This document shows, one piece after another, positions 14,375 to 24,517 of a stretch of DNA of 28,327 nucleotides. The position numbers and the translations under genes were made by a program. Below the pieces are notes generated by a model that was not told where the DNA came from, did no database searches, and was given only the letters and a program-made list of their open reading frames with translations. The DNA is taken from contig CAZEDU010000066.1 in NCBI GenBank assembly GCA_964511185.1, positions 1 to 28,327 of the forward strand. The letters run 5' to 3'. How positions within the stretch are numbered: the first letter of the stretch is position 1; the number at the start of each line of letters is the position of its first letter. The stretch is from CAZEDU01 sp964511185 (GTDB lineage Bacteria > Myxococcota > Myxococcia > Myxococcales > Myxococcaceae).

Positions 14375-15487
14375 TCACGGCGCGCAGTCCTTGGCCGGCT
14401 GGCGGGTGCGCAGCGCGTCGCTGCGCTCCACGAACTCCACGCGGTTCTTCTCGTCGATTCGGCGCGCGCTCGGGCAATCGATGCGATGGAACAGCCGCGT
14501 GTGCCGGCTGCCGACGTACTTCGCCGGCGGGACGTGGCTCGCCTTCGCCGGCTGGACGCCCAAGGCCACGTGGGTCCGGTTCGGCTCGCTGCTGGACAGG
14601 GTGACGCGCTCGCCGTCGCTCACCGCGACCACGTCGCTGCCCAGGTCCGTTCGAAACACCTCGGCGCCGACCACCGCCAGCCGCCGCAAGATGATCGGCG
14701 AAGGGTGGCCGTAGTCGTTGCCCTTGCCGCACGAGATGACCGCCGCCTTCGGGCGCACCCGCGAGAGGAACGCCGGGGTCGTCGAGTACTCGCTCCCGTG
14801 GTGGGCGACCTTGAGCACAGTGGTCGGCTGCAGCAGATCTCGCCGCACGAGCAGCTGCTCCGTCTCCGCTTCCGCGTCGCCCGTGAACAGGAACGACGTG
14901 CTCCCGAACTCCAGCCGGGCCACCACCGAGTTCGCGTTCGCGTCCGAGCGCGTCCCCGCCAGGAGCGGCTCGACCGGCTTGAACTCCGGCGAGGGCCCGA
15001 CGCGCGGCCACAACACCCGGAGCCTCGCCCCTTCCCCCAGGTCGATCACCCGCAGCGCGCCAGGCGCGTCCGCCGCGGTGGTGACCTCGACAGGCTTCTT
15101 CGTCGCCAGAAAGCTCAAGAGCCGCTCGTACGCGCTGCTCGGGTGGTCGAAGCCCGGCTCCAGGTACGCCACCAGCCCCGTCGCGCGGAGGGTGGGAATG
15201 AACCCGCCCAGGTGATCCAGATGCGGGTGGCTCAGCACGACGAGGTCGATGGGCCCGCGCACCAGCGACTTCACCTTGCGGGCGAGCGGCTCGCCGGCCT
15301 CGGGCGGCCCGGCGTCGATCAGCACCGACTTGCCGCCGGGGGCGCGGATCAGCGCGGCGTCGCCCTGCCCGACGTCGAAGAAGTGCACCGACAGGACCGG
15401 CGGCGGCCCGCGCGCGAGGGCGCTCGTGGCGACGAGCAAGAGCCCCAGCAGCCACCACCGACGGACGCGCGCGCGAGCGAAGACCAA
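14375..15487 (-). CDS. Exported metallo-beta-lactamase-fold protein (ComEC C-terminal type) with Ada-like tail
   Basis: About 370 residues. From the TTG at 15487 it has an Arg-rich n-region, a hydrophobic stretch (WWLLGLLLVATSALA) and a likely cleavage site, so it is secreted or periplasmic. The metallo-beta-lactamase domain shows FFDVGQGDA, the metal motif SHPHLDH (H87, H89, D91, H92), FTGDAE and KVAHHGS, as in the hydrolase domain of ComEC/Rec2. The last 50 residues (GSRHTRLFHRIDCPSARRI ... DC) resemble the small Ada-type metal-binding domain often found on such proteins. An in-frame ATG at 15553 would overlap the deoC start; the TTG is preferred because it gives a clean signal peptide. The gene lies opposite to the aldolase and deoC, 3 bp from the aldolase stop. 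The likely substrate is nucleic acid or a phosphodiester, which is inference. Confidence 0.85.
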   Translation of the reverse strand: MVFARARVRRWWLLGLLLVATSALARGPPPVLSVHFFDVGQGDAALIRAPGGKSVLIDAGPPEAGEPLARKVKSLVRGPIDLVVLSHPHLDHLGGFIPTLRATGLVAYLEPGFDHPSSAYERLLSFLATKKPVEVTTAADAPGALRVIDLGEGARLRVLWPRVGPSPEFKPVEPLLAGTRSDANANSVVARLEFGSTSFLFTGDAEAETEQLLVRRDLLQPTTVLKVAHHGSEYSTTPAFLSRVRPKAAVISCGKGNDYGHPSPIILRRLAVVGAEVFRTDLGSDVVAVSDGERVTLSSSEPNRTHVALGVQPAKASHVPPAKYVGSRHTRLFHRIDCPSARRIDEKNRVEFVERSDALRTRQPAKDCAP

Positions 15488-15542
15488 GCCCGACGCATGG
15501 TAAGCCGCTCCGCCGTTTGAAGGACAGGGTGGGCTGGAGTAG

Positions 15543-16448
<906 letters not shown>

Positions 16449-16511
16449 ACACGGTCCCTTTTCGGGCTCGCGTCGGGGCCCTCGGCCCAGGGTAAGCTTT
16501 TGGGTCGACCC

Positions 16512-16904
16512 ATGACCGCCGCCCAACGCGCCAAGTTCAAGAAAGCCCTGCAGGCCCTCGCCAAAGAGCTCGCCGTCAAGACGCCCCACAAGATCGACCC
16601 GAACCGGGCCGACGAGGCGGAGGTCGGCGGCGACGAAGACGAGCAGCCGCTCAACGAGATGAGCCAGGCGATCGCCTCCAACCGCAACCGCAACGCGGCG
16701 TTGATCTTAGCCCGCGTCGAGCGCGCGCTCGAGAAGCTCAAGGAGATGCCCGAGGACTTCGGCCTGTGTGAAGAGTGCGGCGACGACATCCCGCTGCCCA
16801 GGCTCAACGCCATGCCCTACGCCGAGCTGTGCGTGCAGTGCCAGAGCAAGCGCGATGGCCCGAAGGGCGGTCCCACCCGGCGGAAGATCACCGACTTCGT
16901 CTGA
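16512..16904 (+). CDS. DksA/TraR-type zinc finger protein
   Basis: A 130-residue protein with a helical N-terminal part containing a central acidic patch (EVGGDEDEQP), then a second helix, and a C-terminal zinc finger C86-C89 ... C107-C110 (LCEECGDDIPLPRLNAMPYA, then LCVQC). This is the DksA/TraR C4 pattern; such proteins bind the secondary channel of RNA polymerase and alter initiation. It lacks the classic DxxDxA coiled-coil tip of E. coli DksA as far as I can see, so it may be a distant relative. The ATG at 16512 is chosen over a TTG four codons upstream. The stop shares a base with the phosphomutase start (TGATG), implying translational coupling. Confidence 0.9.
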   Translation: MTAAQRAKFKKALQALAKELAVKTPHKIDPNRADEAEVGGDEDEQPLNEMSQAIASNRNRNAALILARVERALEKLKEMPEDFGLCEECGDDIPLPRLNAMPYAELCVQCQSKRDGPKGGPTRRKITDFV

Positions 16905-18658
16905 TGGACTTCGCGGAGATCGAGCGGCGCGCGCAGGCGTGGTTGGAGGGTGACGTCGATCCGCTCACCGAGGCGGAGCTCCGTCGGCTGCTCGAAGCGA
17001 AGGACCGCGCCGAGCTGACCGATCGCTTCTCGGCGTCGCTCGAGTTCGGCACGGCGGGGCTGCGCGGGGTGCTCGGCGCCGGCCCCAACCGCATGAACCG
17101 CGCGGTCGTGCGGCGGACGACGTGGGGGCTCGCCCGCTACTTGAAGCGGCAGGTGCCGGACGTCGACAAGCGCGGGGTCGTGGTGGGCCGCGACGGGCGG
17201 CGAATGAGCCCAGAGCTCGCCGAGGACGTGGCGCGCGTGCTCACGGCGCAGGGCGTTCCGGCGCGCGTGTTTCCGGAGCCGGTGCCGACCCCCGTCACCG
17301 CGTTCGCCGCGCTCGAGAGGAAGGCCGCGGCGGCGGTGATGGTCACCGCGAGCCACAACCCGCCGGAGTACAACGGCTACAAGGTCTACTGGAGCAACGG
17401 GGCGCAGATCATCCCGCCGCACGATCGGGGCATCGCGGCCGAGATCGATCAAGCGCCGGTCGCCCGCGAGATCCCGCTGCTCGATCTCTCGGTCGCGAAG
17501 AAGCGCGGCCTGTACGAAGCGCTGCCGGCCGGGCTCGAGCGCGCGTACCTGGACGCGATCGCCGCGCTGCGGCTCCACCGCGAGGCCGAGGATCTAAGCA
17601 TCGTCTACACGGCCTTGCACGGCGTGGGCGGGCGCTGGGTGCTGGAGAGCCTGAAGCGCGCGGGCTTCGCGCGGGTGCACCCGGTGGCGGAGCAGCTCGA
17701 GCCCGACGGCGCCTTCCCGACCGTTCGCTTCCCCAACCCCGAGGAGAAGGGCGCGATGGACCTGTCGTACGCGCTGGCCGAGAAGACGCGCGCCGATCTG
17801 GTCATCGCGAACGACCCCGACGCCGACCGGCTCGCGATCGCCGCGCGCGACGCGGCCGGCGCGCTCAAGGCGCTGAGCGGCAACGAGGTCGGGGTGCTGC
17901 TCGGGCACTACCTGCTCACGCGGGGCGGGCCGTTCGAGAAGCCGCCGCTGGTGATGACCACCATCGTGTCTTCGGCGCAGCTCAAGGAGATCGCGCGCGC
18001 GCGGGCGGCGCAGTACGACGAGACGCTCACCGGCTTCAAATGGATCGCCAACCGCGCGATGGAGCGCGAGTCGAAGGAGGGGCTCCACTTCGTCTTCGGC
18101 TACGAAGAGGCGCTCGGCTACACCGTGGGCGACGTGGTGCGCGACAAGGACGGCATCGGCGCGGCGCTGGTGTTCGCCGACCTGGCGGCCTGGTGCCGCT
18201 CGCGCGGGGTGACCGTGCACGGCTACCTGGAGGAGATTCAGCGCGCGCATGGGCTGTTCGTGGCGCGGCAGGCGAGCTTCACGTTTCCGGGCACCGAAGG
18301 CGCGGCGGTGATTCGACAGGTGATGGAGGGCTTCCGCGCGCGGCCGCCGGCGCGGCTCGGCGAGCTGGGCGTGGTCGCGGTCAACGACTACCAGGCGCGC
18401 ACCCGCTCGGTGGCTGGCCGCGCCGAGCCGTTGACCTTGCCGGCGTCGAACGTGATCTCCTACGAGCTGGAAGGCGGCTCGCGCGTCACGCTCCGGCCGA
18501 GCGGCACCGAGCCGAAGATCAAGTACTACTTCGAGCTGAAGGAGTCTCCGCGCGGGGACGAGCCGATGGCCGAGGCGCGGGCGCGGGCCGAGGCGCGGCT
18601 CGGTGCGCTCGAGGCCGCCTTCCTGGCGCTCGCGCGCGAGCGCGGCCAGCCTGCCTAA
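16904..18658 (+). CDS. Phospho-sugar mutase, PGM2-like (phosphopentomutase/phosphoglucomutase)
   Basis: A 584-residue alpha-D-phosphohexomutase superfamily enzyme. The four signature loops are intact: phosphoserine loop TASHNPPEYNGYKVYW with Ser150, metal loop DPDADR (304-309), sugar loop GYEEALGY (399-406) and phosphate loop RPSGTEPK (531-538). The opening GTAGLRG and the long form of the serine loop followed by NGAQIIPPHD are typical of the PGM2 branch, whose eukaryotic members act mainly as phosphopentomutases, interconverting (deoxy)ribose 1- and 5-phosphates. A hexose or glucose-1,6-bisphosphate role is also possible. It overlaps the DksA-like gene by one base and lies about 450 bp after deoC, whose substrate it could supply. 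Confidence 0.93.
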   Translation: MDFAEIERRAQAWLEGDVDPLTEAELRRLLEAKDRAELTDRFSASLEFGTAGLRGVLGAGPNRMNRAVVRRTTWGLARYLKRQVPDVDKRGVVVGRDGRRMSPELAEDVARVLTAQGVPARVFPEPVPTPVTAFAALERKAAAAVMVTASHNPPEYNGYKVYWSNGAQIIPPHDRGIAAEIDQAPVAREIPLLDLSVAKKRGLYEALPAGLERAYLDAIAALRLHREAEDLSIVYTALHGVGGRWVLESLKRAGFARVHPVAEQLEPDGAFPTVRFPNPEEKGAMDLSYALAEKTRADLVIANDPDADRLAIAARDAAGALKALSGNEVGVLLGHYLLTRGGPFEKPPLVMTTIVSSAQLKEIARARAAQYDETLTGFKWIANRAMERESKEGLHFVFGYEEALGYTVGDVVRDKDGIGAALVFADLAAWCRSRGVTVHGYLEEIQRAHGLFVARQASFTFPGTEGAAVIRQVMEGFRARPPARLGELGVVAVNDYQARTRSVAGRAEPLTLPASNVISYELEGGSRVTLRPSGTEPKIKYYFELKESPRGDEPMAEARARAEARLGALEAAFLALARERGQPA

Positions 18659-18709
18659 AAGCAGCCAGGTCGATTCATCGCAGGTAGGGTCAAGCGCAGG
18701 AGGTCGAAC

Positions 18710-19402
18710 ATGCGGGCACTGCTTCCAGCCGTCTCTCTCTTCGCCGTCCTGGCCGCGTCTTCGGCGCGCGCGCAAGACATCGACGTGTCTGCTCCGGTGG
18801 TGCGCGGGCAAGGCTGGTCGGCGGGCTCGGCGCGCACGGTCGGCGCCGGCCGCACCGCGCTGGTCGGCCGCCTGGGTTGGCCGGGGCTGGGCTTTGGCGT
18901 GCTGCACGGCGTGGCCAGCAACATGGACTTGGGCGGCACGGTCGCCTTCAACTGGGGCTACGAAGGCGTCGTCACCCACGTGCGGCCCGGGCTCAAGCTC
19001 CAGGGCGCGTTCCGGACGCTCTTGCTCGACAGGAGCCGCATCAACCTGGGCGTGCACTTCAAGCCGGGGCCGTTCTTCTACTTCTACCCGAGCGGCTATA
19101 CCGACGTCGGCCTCACGCTGCCGGTGGGGGTGGTGGCCGGCATCCCCGTCAGCAGCGCGCTCGACCTGCACTTCGGCTTCGACCTGCCGTTCTGGGTGGT
19201 GTTCGGCACGAACGGCGGCGTGGCGCTGCCGATTCTGATCGGCGGCGGCGTCGAGTACTTCATCGACCGGCAGCTCGCGGTGACCTTCACCACGCGCATG
19301 GGGCCGACCATCGAAGACACCGCGGTCTATTTCCCGCGCAGCCGCGGAAGGGCGGCGCTCTTCACGCTCGAGGCGTTCATCGGCGTCGCCTACCGTCTAT
19401 AG
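18710..19402 (+). CDS. Exported hypothetical protein, probable outer-membrane beta-barrel
   Basis: A 230-residue protein with a clear signal peptide (MRALLPAVSLFAVLAASSARA, cleavage probably after ARA). The mature part alternates aromatic/hydrophobic and polar residues with many Gly turns (for example LGGTVAFNWGYEG, FFYFYPSGYTDVGLTLPVG, LDLHFGFDLPFWVVFG) and ends in an aromatic-containing strand closing on a final hydrophobic residue (FIGVAYRL). This fits a small outer-membrane barrel; no family was recognised. AGGAGG is 7 nt before the ATG at 18710, one of the best ribosome-binding sites in the window. It starts 51 bp after the mutase and ends 3 bp from the convergent pyruvate carboxylase. 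Confidence 0.75.
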   Translation: MRALLPAVSLFAVLAASSARAQDIDVSAPVVRGQGWSAGSARTVGAGRTALVGRLGWPGLGFGVLHGVASNMDLGGTVAFNWGYEGVVTHVRPGLKLQGAFRTLLLDRSRINLGVHFKPGPFFYFYPSGYTDVGLTLPVGVVAGIPVSSALDLHFGFDLPFWVVFGTNGGVALPILIGGGVEYFIDRQLAVTFTTRMGPTIEDTAVYFPRSRGRAALFTLEAFIGVAYRL

Positions 19403-19405
19403 GCC

Positions 19406-22400
19406 TCACGCCAAGAGCGCCAAGAGATCGCCCGCCTGCACCGGGCTCTTGAGGGCGGGCAGCAGCTCTTGGATGGTGCCGTCCGCCGGCGCGCGCACGA
19501 TCGTCTCCATCTTCATCGCCTCGAGCGTGACGAGCGGGTCGCCGCCCTTCACCGACTGCCCGGGCTTCACGTGCAGCGCGATCACCGTCCCAGGCATCGA
19601 GGCGCCGACGTGCTTGGGGTTGGCCTTGTCCGCCTTGCGCCGCTCCTGCACCGTGCTCGCCAGCGCGCGGTCGCGCACCGTCACCTGCCGGGCGTGGCCG
19701 TTCAGCTCGAAGTAGACGGTGCGCTGCCCGGCCTCGTCGGGCTCGCCCACGTTGTCGAGCTTGACCACCAGCGTCTTGCCGGGCTCCAAGTCGACCCACC
19801 GCTCCTGGCCCGGCTCCATGCCGTAGAAGTAGGTCGGCGTGTCGAGGATCGAGACGTCTTCGTACTTGCGCTGCGACTCGAAGAACCCGTCGAGCACGCG
19901 CGGGTAGAGCGCGGCGGAGACGACCTCGTAGCGCTCCAGCCGGCGGCCGACCTTCTTCTCGAGGTCCTTGCCCAGCGCCTCCAGGTCGAGCGGCTCGAGC
20001 GTGCGCGCGCCCTGGGGCACCGCCGCGCCCTTCAGCACCGCGGCCTGCACGTCGGACGGGAACCCGCCGGGCGGCACGCCCAGCTCCCCTTTGAAGAAGC
20101 CCACCACGCTCGAGGGGAAGTCCAGCTTCGCCGCCGCGGCGAGCAGCTTCTCCTTCGTGCCGCGGGTCTTCTCCTGCAGGTCGCCCTTCAAGTGCACCAG
20201 GTCGTTCTTGAGCAGGAAGATGGCGAAGTCGCCGACCATCTTCGAGGACGGCGTCACCTTGGGGATGTCGCCGACCAGCTGGTTGACGATCGCGAAGGCG
20301 TGCTTCACGTCGTTCCAGCGGGGGAGCAGCCCCATCTCGGCGACCTGCGGCCTCAAGTTCGAATACTGACCGCCGGGAATCTCGTGGTAGTACACCTCGG
20401 ACGTCGAGCTCTTCAGGCCGCACTCGAACGGGCTGTAGAACTCGCGCACGTCCTCCCAATAGTCGGCCAGCGGTTGCAGCTTCTTGTTGGTGAGCTGGGT
20501 GTCGCGCTCGTGCCCGCGCAGCGCCGCCACCAGGGCGTTCATCGACGGCTGGCTGGTGAGCCCCGCCATCGACGCGAGCGCGACGTCGACGATGTGCACG
20601 CCGTGCTCGATGGCCGTCAGGTACGCCGCGATGCCGTTGCCCGAGGTGTCGTGGGTGTGCAGGTGGATCGGCAGCTGGGTCGTCGCCTTGAGCCGGTCGA
20701 TCAGCATCCCCGCGGCGCGCGGGCGAAGGAGCCCGGCCATGTCCTTGATGCACAGGAAGTGCGCCCCCATGTCCTCGATGCGCTTGGCGAGGTCCGCGTA
20801 GTAGTCGAGCGAGTACTTCGCGCGGTGGGGGTTCTCGACGTCGCCCGTGTAGCACATGGCGACCTCCGCCACCTTGCCGGTCTGGAGGATGCGGCGGACC
20901 GACACCTCCATGCTCTTCAGGTCGTTGAGCGAGTCGAAGACGCGGAACACGTCGACGCCCGCTTGGGCGGCTTCGTCGATGAAGGCCTCGACCACGTTGT
21001 CGGGGTAGCTCGTGTAGCCGACCGCGTTCGCCCCGCGCAGGAGCATCTGCTGGAGCAGGTTCGGCGCCGCGGCCTTGAGCCGCTGGAGCCGCACCCAGGG
21101 GTCCTCCTGCAGGAAGCGGTACGCCGTGTCGAACGTCGCGCCGCCCCAGGTCTCCAGGCTGAACAGCTCGGGCGCCAGGTGCGCGAACGCCGGCGCGATC
21201 TTCAGGAGGTCGAAGGTGCGCATGCGCGTGGCGAGCAAGCTCTGGTGCGCGTCGCGCATCGTGGTGTCGGTGAGCAAGGTGCGTTTCTGAGAGAGCACCC
21301 ACTGCGCCAGCCCCCGCGGCCCGCGCTCGGCGAGGATCTGCGCGGTGCCCGAGGGCGGCGGCGTCTTCGGCAGCACCGGCAGCCGCGGCTCGGCGAGCTT
21401 CAACGGCGACAGCCGCTGCTCCTTCTTGATGGTCGGGTGCCCGTTGACCAGCACCTCGGCCAGGTAGACGAGCAGCTTGCTCGCGCGGTCGCGGCGGGGT
21501 GGAAACTGAAAGAGCTCCGGCGTGTCGTCGATGAAGCGGGTGTACGTCTCACCCGAGAGGAAGGCCGGGTGGTGCAGCACGTTCTCGAGGAACGGCAGGT
21601 TGGTCTTCACGCCGCGAATGCGAAACTCGCGCACCGCGCGTTGGGCCTTGAGCACCGCGTCCCGGAAGGTCGGCGCGTAGGCGATGATCTTCACCAGCAG
21701 CGAGTCGTAGTGCGGCGAGATGTACGCGCCGTTGTAGCCGTTGCCACCGTCGAGCCGAATGCCGAAGCCGGTCGCCGCGCGCCAGGCGGTGATGGTGCCG
21801 GTGTCGGGCAGGAACAGGTTGGCCGGGTCCTCGGTGGTGACGCGCAGCTGCAGGGCGAACCCGCGCGGCACGATGCTCGACTGCGCGCCGATGCCGATCT
21901 CCGCCGAGTCGAGCGCGTGGCCTTCGGCGATGCGCAGCTGCGACTGCACCAGGTCGATGCCGGTGACCTGCTCCGTCACCGTGTGCTCGACCTGGAGCCG
22001 GGCGTTCACCTCGATGAAGTAGAAGTCGTTGCCGCTGACGAGGAACTCGGCGGTGCCGGCGCTGGTGTACTTCGCCGCCTTGGCGAGCTGGAGCGCCGCC
22101 TGGCAGATGCGGTCCCTCAAGCCCGCATCGAGCGACGGCGCCGGGGCGATCTCGATCACCTTCTGGTGCCGCCGCTGCACCGAGCAGTCGCGCTCGAAGA
22201 GGTGCACGAGGTTGCCGTGCAGGTCCCCGAGCAGCTGCACCTCGATGTGGCGCACGCGCTCGAGGTACTTCTCCAGGAACACCACCTCGCTGCCGAACGC
22301 GGTGCGCGACTCTGAGCGCGCCGAGGCGATGGCGTTGGTCAGCTCGCCCTCCTCGCGCACCACCCGCATGCCCCGGCCGCCGCCGCCGTGCGCGGCCTTC

Positions 22401-22891
22401 ACCAGCACCGGGGCGTGCTGCGCGAAGAAGGCCTTCGCCTGGGCGAGGACCTCGGCTTCGCCGCCCTCGAGCGTGATGCCGGGCACCACCGGCACGCCGG
22501 ACTTCCGGGCGAGCGCCTTCGCCGCGAGCTTGTCGCCCATCAAGCGCACCACTTCGGGCCTGGGGCCGATGAAGTGAATGCCGCGCCGCTCGCAGGCCTC
22601 GGCGAAGGCCGGGTTCTCGGAGAGGAAGCCGTAGCCGGGGTGAATCGCGTCGACGCCCGCCGCCTGCGCGACGTCGAGGATCTCGTCGATGCCCAGGTAG
22701 GCCTCGACCGGCCGCTTGCCGCGACCGACCAGGTAGGCCTCGTCCGCCTTGTGGCGGTGCTCGTGGGTGCGGTCCTCGTCGCTGTAGATGGCGACGGTGC
22801 GAATGCCGAGCTCGTTGCAGGCCCGGAAGATGCGAATCGCGATCTCGCCGCGGTTCGCGCACATCACCTTGCGCAGCGGGTGAATGTTCAT
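19406..22891 (-). CDS. pyc: Pyruvate carboxylase (single-chain)
   Basis: A full-length 1161-residue biotin enzyme that carboxylates pyruvate to oxaloacetate, filling up the TCA cycle. Order: biotin carboxylase (about 1-455; ANRGEIAIRIFRACNELGI at the start, ATP-grasp glycine loop HGGGGRGM), carboxyltransferase (about 535-830; DTTMRDAHQS with D547, CIKDMAGLLRP with the carbamylated-Lys position K716), the allosteric/tetramerisation linker, and the biotinyl domain (about 1090-1161) with the EAMKMET motif and biotin Lys1127. All motifs and the length are normal for the family, with no interruption. The ATG at 22891 has AGGA 8 nt upstream. It lies 54 bp after the zf-TFIIB gene on the same strand and may be read through from the glycosyltransferase operon. 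Confidence 0.98.
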   Translation of the reverse strand: MNIHPLRKVMCANRGEIAIRIFRACNELGIRTVAIYSDEDRTHEHRHKADEAYLVGRGKRPVEAYLGIDEILDVAQAAGVDAIHPGYGFLSENPAFAEACERRGIHFIGPRPEVVRLMGDKLAAKALARKSGVPVVPGITLEGGEAEVLAQAKAFFAQHAPVLVKAAHGGGGRGMRVVREEGELTNAIASARSESRTAFGSEVVFLEKYLERVRHIEVQLLGDLHGNLVHLFERDCSVQRRHQKVIEIAPAPSLDAGLRDRICQAALQLAKAAKYTSAGTAEFLVSGNDFYFIEVNARLQVEHTVTEQVTGIDLVQSQLRIAEGHALDSAEIGIGAQSSIVPRGFALQLRVTTEDPANLFLPDTGTITAWRAATGFGIRLDGGNGYNGAYISPHYDSLLVKIIAYAPTFRDAVLKAQRAVREFRIRGVKTNLPFLENVLHHPAFLSGETYTRFIDDTPELFQFPPRRDRASKLLVYLAEVLVNGHPTIKKEQRLSPLKLAEPRLPVLPKTPPPSGTAQILAERGPRGLAQWVLSQKRTLLTDTTMRDAHQSLLATRMRTFDLLKIAPAFAHLAPELFSLETWGGATFDTAYRFLQEDPWVRLQRLKAAAPNLLQQMLLRGANAVGYTSYPDNVVEAFIDEAAQAGVDVFRVFDSLNDLKSMEVSVRRILQTGKVAEVAMCYTGDVENPHRAKYSLDYYADLAKRIEDMGAHFLCIKDMAGLLRPRAAGMLIDRLKATTQLPIHLHTHDTSGNGIAAYLTAIEHGVHIVDVALASMAGLTSQPSMNALVAALRGHERDTQLTNKKLQPLADYWEDVREFYSPFECGLKSSTSEVYYHEIPGGQYSNLRPQVAEMGLLPRWNDVKHAFAIVNQLVGDIPKVTPSSKMVGDFAIFLLKNDLVHLKGDLQEKTRGTKEKLLAAAAKLDFPSSVVGFFKGELGVPPGGFPSDVQAAVLKGAAVPQGARTLEPLDLEALGKDLEKKVGRRLERYEVVSAALYPRVLDGFFESQRKYEDVSILDTPTYFYGMEPGQERWVDLEPGKTLVVKLDNVGEPDEAGQRTVYFELNGHARQVTVRDRALASTVQERRKADKANPKHVGASMPGTVIALHVKPGQSVKGGDPLVTLEAMKMETIVRAPADGTIQELLPALKSPVQAGDLLALLA

Positions 22892-22899
22892 GGGCGTAT

Positions 22900-22919
22900 C
22901 CTAGGCACCGGACCCTAGG
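22900..22919. promoter_or_regulatory. Paired CCTAGG palindromes before pyc
   Basis: CCTAGG occurs at 22900-22905 and 22914-22919, separated by 8 bp, immediately upstream of the pyc ribosome-binding region. This could be an operator or simply chance; nothing else supports a function. Confidence 0.2.
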
Positions 22920-22945
22920 AAGCCAGAGCGCCAAAGTGGCGCGCG

Positions 22946-23338
22946 TCAGTCCGCGACGTTTCGCGCCAAGCCGGCGAGCAGCGAGAAGAGCGATTCTTGT
23001 TGAATCGCGCGCAGCTCGTTCGGATCGAGCCAGACGCCGCCGCACACCTCACAGCTGTCGAGCACCACCTTGGCGTCGCGCTCGTTCTGCAGCTTGTGCA
23101 AGGGCGGCGCGTCCTCGCACTCCGGGCAGACGAGGGGCTTTTGCTGAACCGTCGAAGGCGGAATCCGGCGCCACTCCACCACCACGGGCTCGACCACCTC
23201 GCTGAGCCGCTTCAGGTCGCTGTCGCGCATCCAGTGGCCGCCGCAGCCCAGACAGACGGCGACGGTCGCGTGCACGCCGGCGGTGAACAGGTCCTGCAAG
23301 GCGAGCGGCTGAGAGCATCGCGGGCAGTTCATACCCAT
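22946..23338 (-). CDS. Double zf-TFIIB zinc-finger protein
   Basis: A 130-residue protein with two zf-TFIIB-type zinc ribbons in tandem. The first is MNCPRC ... VCLGCGGHWMRDSDL; the second is LVCPECEDAPPLHKL ... SCEVCGGVWLDPNEL. The CxxCGGxWxD repeat is the family signature. These are small cytosolic zinc proteins of unknown role, probably binding nucleic acid or protein. The ATG at 23338 overlaps the upstream glycosyltransferase stop (TGATG); a GTG one codon earlier (23341) would give a GTGA overlap. Translation is therefore coupled either way. Confidence 0.88.
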   Translation of the reverse strand: MGMNCPRCSQPLALQDLFTAGVHATVAVCLGCGGHWMRDSDLKRLSEVVEPVVVEWRRIPPSTVQQKPLVCPECEDAPPLHKLQNERDAKVVLDSCEVCGGVWLDPNELRAIQQESLFSLLAGLARNVAD

Positions 23339-24516
23339 CACCTAGCATCAGTCGCGTCGGGCCGCTTGAACTTGAGACCGAGTCGTACCCCGGCGCGCAC
23401 GTGCGCCGTCGGGTAGAAGGTGCTTCGCCAGACGACCCCGCCGCGCAGGAGCGCGAGCGTCACCGAGCGGACCATCGCCCAGCACAGCGGGAGCACGCCG
23501 AGGAAGGGGAGGAAGGTGGGCCAGGCGCCGTACCCCAGCCAGCGCGCGAAGCCGAAGCCCACCGCTCCGGCGAGCGCCCAATTGAAGGCCGCCAGCGCCA
23601 CGAGCGCGGGCTGGCCGGAGAGCAGCCCCGCGAACGCCATGAGCTCGGCCGCGACGAGGGCGACGCAGCCCAAGAGCATCGCCGCGAAGGGGACCGAGGC
23701 GCCGTTCTTCTCGAGCGCGCGGGTCATCGCGCGGTACGAGGGGTAGAACTCGAGAGTCACCTCGTCGCGGCCGTTGAGCGCGAGCTGCCTGGCGCCGTAC
23801 GCCTTGAGCATGAAGCCCAAGGCCACATCGTCGCTGATCTCCATCTTGATCCACGCCAACCCGGGCGTTCGCGCGAGCGCGCTTCGGCGAACCAAGTTGA
23901 ACGCGCCAACGCCGACCGCCGCCGACGAGCGCGGGTCCTGCGCCCGCCACGGCCGCATGCCGGTGAAGAGCACGCGGAAGAAGGTCGCCAGTGCGGGCAG
24001 CAACAGCGGCCCCCGCGCGTCGACACCCGGGAAGACCGCGACGTGCTCGAAGCCGTTCGCGTCGGCGTAGGCCACGATGCGCTCGAGCGCGCCGGGGGCG
24101 AGGTGAACGTCCGCGTCGCTGAAGAGGAGCCACTCGCCCGAGGCCTGCTCCACGCCTCGCTGCATCGCGTGCAGCTTTCCGAGCCAGCCGTCGGGAAGCG
24201 CCGTGACACGCACCACGCGCACCCGCGGGTCGGTCGCCGCGAATTCATCCGCCACGCGTACGGTTTCATCGGTGGAGCGGTCGTCGACGAAGACGAGCTC
24301 GAGGTCGGGGTACCCGTTGTCGAGCTTCGAGCGCAGCGCGGCGGCCAGGTGGCTCGCCTCGTTGCGCGTGGGCATCACCAGCGAGACGCGGGGCCACCGC
24401 GCGGGCGCCGGCGCCTGCAGCGACCGGATGCGCGGCACGCCTCGCAGCGCGAGCCGCAGCGCAAGGGCCTGCATCCCCCAATAGAAAGTCCCGAAGAGCG
24501 TGAGGGCCCAGAGCAT
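23338..24516 (-). CDS. Membrane-bound family 2 glycosyltransferase (HpnB/CrtQ-like)
   Basis: A 392-residue GT2 enzyme. An N-terminal hydrophobic segment (about 1-25) is followed by the GT-A domain: PTRNEA (49-54), VFVDDRSTDET with D78-D79, the metal-binding DAD (134-136, LLFSDADVHLAP) and the acceptor-side Asp in KMEISDDVALGFMLKAYG. Three or four hydrophobic helices fill the C-terminal third (about 275-370). The layout resembles hopanoid/carotenoid-associated glycosyltransferases (HpnB, CrtQ), which act on lipid acceptors at the inner membrane; the acceptor is unknown here. The ATG at 24516 lies one base after the stop of the ABC permease and its own stop overlaps the zf-TFIIB start, so it appears to be inside an operon. 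Confidence 0.88.
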   Translation of the reverse strand: MLWALTLFGTFYWGMQALALRLALRGVPRIRSLQAPAPARWPRVSLVMPTRNEASHLAAALRSKLDNGYPDLELVFVDDRSTDETVRVADEFAATDPRVRVVRVTALPDGWLGKLHAMQRGVEQASGEWLLFSDADVHLAPGALERIVAYADANGFEHVAVFPGVDARGPLLLPALATFFRVLFTGMRPWRAQDPRSSAAVGVGAFNLVRRSALARTPGLAWIKMEISDDVALGFMLKAYGARQLALNGRDEVTLEFYPSYRAMTRALEKNGASVPFAAMLLGCVALVAAELMAFAGLLSGQPALVALAAFNWALAGAVGFGFARWLGYGAWPTFLPFLGVLPLCWAMVRSVTLALLRGGVVWRSTFYPTAHVRAGVRLGLKFKRPDATDAR

Positions 24517-24517
24517 G

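Noticed and set aside
16476..16488. Short GGGCC-CTC-GGCCC hairpin after deoC as a terminator
   Set aside because: Only a 5-bp stem with no T-run in very GC-rich DNA; likely chance.
19469..22315. 948-codon plus-strand open frame opposite pyc
   Set aside because: It consists of Arg/His/Val/Asp-rich repeats characteristic of the complement of GC-rich coding sequence; pyc on the other strand has all family motifs.
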